Shown piece by piece: positions 46,179 through 48,547 of a stretch of 48,547 nt of DNA; the first letter of the stretch is position 1, and each line of letters begins with the position of its first letter. Source of the stretch: a virus; the IMG/VR virus record IMGVR_UViG_3300033183_000554, positions 1 to 48,547 of that record; one strand, given 5' to 3'. A program made the translations under genes and the position numbers. The notes beneath the pieces were generated by a model that saw nothing but the letters and a program-made list of their open reading frames with translations, was not told where the DNA came from and made no database searches.

Positions 46179-47350
46179 AGCGCCTCCTTCGCTGAAAATC
46201 TCTGTGAGTGACGCCGCTCAACGACCGTCTCAAGCTCAGCCTTGAGCAAGGTCACGCGGTCCTGACCAATGCGGGCCGGGAGCGACTTGAGGAGCTTGGT
46301 GAGTGACCTGTTGTCTATGCTTGAGAGCTCAGCAGCCAGCTGAGCGGGTTGATCGCCTGTCGCTTGAGCGATCAGGGCGAGCGTCGGTGCGAGCGGATAA
46401 GACTTGGAGCAGGCGCTTGACATACGGTAGCGCACCCCGGCGAGCGTGAGCTCATCGTGAGCCTTAAGGTGGGCCTTGAGCACCGCCTCAAGCTCTTGCT
46501 TTCGGGTGTTGAGCACCTTGCTGAGCCGCGCCACCTCCTCACGCTCTCGGGCGACGCTCTCAAGGTCGCTGAGGTCTGTGCAGACGGCGCTGCGCTCACC
46601 TCTCAAGGCCGACGCGAAGGCGGGACAGCGCTGGCGATGATCGCAGTAGACACAGCTGCTGTTGAGGCGCGCGGGGAACTCTCGGGCCTGCTCGGTCATA
46701 CGCCCCATCGTCTCCACATAAGCAAGCGCGCCGCTGAGCTGCGCCTCGCTCCGCGCTGTGCTCACCTTGAGGTCATGTCGCAGCATATCAAAGGAGAGAC
46801 GGACTCTCTTAGCCCAGGGCCAGAGCTGCTGAGCGGCGAGGTGATAGAGCGACAGCTGGAGGCTTGAGTCTACCTCGTCGCGCCGGAAGAGGAGGCGGTT
46901 GGTCTTGTAGTCAATGACCTCCACCGTCTCATCGTCTATTCGATCTACTCGGTCGATGAAGCCCAAGACAGTAAAGGGCCCTACTGAGAGCTCAAAGCGC
47001 TGCTCAACGGCCAAGACGTCTCGGTGATCGACGTGACCCTGACGGCGCACGTATGAGCGCAAGAGCGAGAGGCCCTCCTCAAAGACGTCCACACCCGAGA
47101 GCTCTGCCTCAGCCCAAGCCTCTCGCCACAGCTCTGTCGCCCGCTCCTCAGAGAGCGAGCCCTCCCGCTCCTCATCAATGTGCTCTCTCATGAGCAGCTC
47201 TAAAGCGTGGTGAACCGCCTTCCCAAAGCGGAGCGGGACACCGGGCTCCGCGCGGAGCTTGTCGATGTAGTGGAGCTTAAAGCTCAGCGGGCACTGCTCA
47301 AATCGAGACAGGCGAGAGTAGGACAGGTGCTTGTTCTTGAAGCCTGGCAT
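46175..47350 (-). CDS. RecB/Cas4-like PD-(D/E)XK exonuclease with Fe-S cysteines
   Basis: The 391-residue protein has [19 protein letters not shown] with C20, [19 protein letters not shown] (D133), EVIDYKTN (D147, K149) and a C-terminal [10 protein letters not shown] (C233, C236, C242). The four cysteines match the Fe-S cluster of AddB/Cas4-type nucleases. It probably processes DNA ends in recombination-dependent replication. It is first behind promoter copy F. Confidence 0.9.
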   Translation of the reverse strand: MPGFKNKHLSYSRLSRFEQCPLSFKLHYIDKLRAEPGVPLRFGKAVHHALELLMREHIDEEREGSLSEERATELWREAWAEAELSGVDVFEEGLSLLRSYVRRQGHVDHRDVLAVEQRFELSVGPFTVLGFIDRVDRIDDETVEVIDYKTNRLLFRRDEVDSSLQLSLYHLAAQQLWPWAKRVRLSFDMLRHDLKVSTARSEAQLSGALAYVETMGRMTEQAREFPARLNSSCVYCDHRQRCPAFASALRGERSAVCTDLSDLESVAREREEVARLSKVLNTRKQELEAVLKAHLKAHDELTLAGVRYRMSSACSKSYPLAPTLALIAQATGDQPAQLAAELSSIDNRSLTKLLKSLPARIGQDRVTLLKAELETVVERRHSQRFSAKEAL

Positions 47351-47385
47351 AGCGCTCCCATAGTGCAGGTGAGCCCTCGGTCGGG

Positions 47386-47556
47386 TTATGGGCGTAGAGC
47401 CGGCTCACCTGCAGCCTGGGACGGGTTAGGGGGCGCGCTGGGGGAGGCGTTAGGCTTAATCACCCCGCGCAGCGCGAGCGCTGTGATCTGGCGAGCGATG
47501 ATGTGGGCGATGAGCATGCGGCGCTCATCAGTTGTGAAGTCTCGGTGTACGTTCAT
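47386..47556 (-). CDS. Small phage protein (56 aa)
   Basis: This short gene encodes MNVHRDFTTDERRMLIAHII and a further helix, then a Pro/Ala-rich tail. ATG 47556 has GGAG 5 nt upstream and lies 35 bp from promoter copy G. It ends within the region of promoter copy F. Function unknown. Confidence 0.5.
   Translation of the reverse strand: MNVHRDFTTDERRMLIAHIIARQITALALRGVIKPNASPSAPPNPSQAAGEPALRP
47394..47422 (-). promoter_or_regulatory. Phage promoter motif copy F
   Basis: GTCCCA-N17-CTCTAC on the minus strand, 44 bp upstream of the RecB-like ATG, inside the 3' end of the small gene at 47386-47556. Confidence 0.7.
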
Positions 47557-47750
47557 GTCTGCTCCGTAAGGGCGTGGTTGCCATGGGGGGGTAGAGCCTT
47601 AACCACACAGCGGTGGGACTTTGAGCGAGCTTTGAGCGCCCCCATGAGCGGCGATTCGCTCTTGAGGGAAACGTCAACTCTCCTCTGGTCAACGTGAGAG
47701 GCGTTCACATCAAACTCCTTCATGATCATGTGTTTAGAGATGGCCACCAT
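47553..47750 (-). CDS. Possible small coding frame
   Basis: A frame of up to 65 residues ends in an ATGA overlap with the 47556 gene. An internal GTG behind AAGGAG would give about 50 residues. Promoter copy G lies inside it. The composition is unremarkable and no family is seen, so it may not be a gene. Confidence 0.22.
   Translation of the reverse strand: MVAISKHMIMKEFDVNASHVDQRRVDVSLKSESPLMGALKARSKSHRCVVKALPPHGNHALTEQT
47591..47619 (-). promoter_or_regulatory. Phage promoter motif copy G
   Basis: GTCCCA-N17-CTCTAC on the minus strand, 35 bp upstream of ATG 47556. It is the rightmost copy. Confidence 0.68.
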
Positions 47751-48148
47751 GATTGGGTCAACAGGTGAGTGTTGAACGTTTTTCTCATTTTTTTCAACTG
47801 CTTACGAACGCTCTTAATATGGGTCAACATCTTAATTTTTATAGATATATATAAGACAGACTCGAGCTGATAAGGGGCTACCTCGGCCCGCAGATGTCAG
47901 ACCTGAGCCCGTGCCCTACACACACTCATGTTGCCCCACGATCTGATGTGTGTAAGGCTTTGTTTTTAATAAGCATTGTTTACTGACCATGTGTTGCCCT
48001 GAGCGTTTCCCCTAGCGTTAACCGGTGTGGTGGGCAACATAACCATCACTACTGAACAAAAGATCACCCTTACGGTTGACAGGTATAGATGGTTCAAGCT
48101 ACATCATGAGCTCAACCATGAACCCAAGTGCGGCAAAGGGAGTGGAGG
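47751..48148. promoter_or_regulatory. Control region of the lysis-lysogeny switch
   Basis: The 398 bp between divergent genes hold three copies of (A/G)TGTTGCCC: 47928-47936, 47991-47999 and, inverted, 48040-48032. TACACACA and TGTGTGTA (47917 and 47947) form an inverted repeat around the first. TTGACA (48076-48081) with CTACAT after 17 bp is a candidate promoter for the LexA-like gene. A minus-strand TTGACC lies near 47830 with a T/A-rich region upstream. GTTGAA...TTCAAC (47771-47798) is another inverted repeat. The regulators that bind here are inferred. Confidence 0.45.
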
Positions 48149-48547
48149 ATGCACAGAGCGCTCACAGATAAGCAGCGCGCCACGCTCAACCTCATCGAGA
48201 GGGCCTGGCGAGAGACTGGCGTCGCGCCCTCCGTTGAGGAGCTCTCGCGCGCCTTGGGGGTGAAGAAATCTACGACCCATGAGCGGCTCATCGCGCTCAA
48301 GCGTAAGGGCTACCTCGAGCACATCGAGGGGCAGGCGCGGACTTGGCGACCCACAAACACCTTGGTGAGCCAGCAGCGAGATGAGCTGAGGGCGCCCATC
48401 GTAGGGCGTGTCTCAGCGGGCGCCCCGATCTTCGCGCAGGAGAACATCGAGGGCTGGGTTAACCTCACACGCCCCGCTCACGGTCAGCCCGTCTTCGCGC
48501 TCCGAGTCTGTGGAGAGAGCATGCGAGACGCCGGGATCTTAGATGGA
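48149..48547 (+). CDS. LexA-type self-cleaving repressor (partial, runs off the window)
   Basis: The visible 133 residues cover the LexA winged-helix domain (LTDKQRATLNLIERAWRETG, SVEELSRALGVKKSTTHERL, IALKRKGYLEH), the linker, and the start of the S24 peptidase domain. The cleavage site is A90-G91 in GRVSAGAPIFA. The catalytic Ser is S124 in RVCGESMRDAGILDG; the catalytic Lys lies beyond the window. A GGAGG precedes ATG 48149. It is the only gene in the right end on the + strand, opposite the phage operons. It may be the phage repressor tied to DNA damage, or a host LexA if the phage ends near here. Confidence 0.85.
   Translation, partial: MHRALTDKQRATLNLIERAWRETGVAPSVEELSRALGVKKSTTHERLIALKRKGYLEHIEGQARTWRPTNTLVSQQRDELRAPIVGRVSAGAPIFAQENIEGWVNLTRPAHGQPVFALRVCGESMRDAGILDG

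Overview
The window is most of a GC-rich, integrated or temperate contractile-tailed (myovirus-type) phage. Nearly all phage genes lie on the minus strand and read from the right end to the left. The host is probably a Bradymonadota/Myxococcota-type bacterium. This is inferred from the cargo proteins (thrombospondin type-3 and DUF4215-like Cys-rich repeats, secreted collagen-like proteins, a Cys-rich lipoprotein) and from the codon usage. No host marker gene is present, so the assignment stays tentative.

Layout from right to left. 47.4-48.5 kb: control region with a divergent, partial LexA-type repressor (+), repeated candidate operators, and a small gene. 45.1-47.35 kb: a RecB/Cas4-like nuclease, a Hjc-like nuclease and a terminase small-subunit-like protein. 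44.0-44.6 kb: a short tyrosine recombinase (+). 42.45-43.9 kb: large terminase. 40.7-42.3 kb: an AbiE-type toxin-antitoxin pair. 37.2-40.55 kb: portal, a small zinc-finger protein and a MuF-type minor head protein. 35.2-37.16 kb (+): an RloA/RloB (AbiL-like) ATPase-nuclease pair. 24.95-34.98 kb: an adenine-methyltransferase/XkdF-protease fusion, scaffold, capsid, connectors, a lipoprotein, tail completion, sheath and tube. 16.5-24.9 kb: a cargo island with a lipoprotein, a 1452-aa collagen-like secreted protein, an unknown protein, a tandem hairpin array and a RAYT/IS200-like transposase. 10.0-16.4 kb: tail chaperone with a -1 frameshift, tape measure, tube-initiator-like, LysM, hub and spike proteins. 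4.3-9.95 kb: baseplate. 0-4.2 kb: tail fibre, amidase, holin-like protein and two small genes.

The most notable unexplained signal is a family of seven minus-strand elements, GTCCCA-N17-CTCTAC, all with identical spacing. Each lies 34-60 bp upstream of a minus-strand start codon at a transcription-unit border. I read them as the phage's own promoter class, with the -35/-10 geometry of a sigma-70-family promoter but unusual hexamers. Three accessory cassettes (AbiE, RloAB, collagen island) sit immediately upstream of one of these promoters, so each can be inserted without cutting off the downstream morphogenesis genes.

Other points of interest: the DNA methyltransferase/prohead protease fusion; an exact 48-bp duplication of the 3' end of the tail-tube gene flanking the transposase unit; a sharp GC-to-AT switch inside the collagen-like gene; and a canonical GGGTTTC slippery site in the tail chaperone gene.
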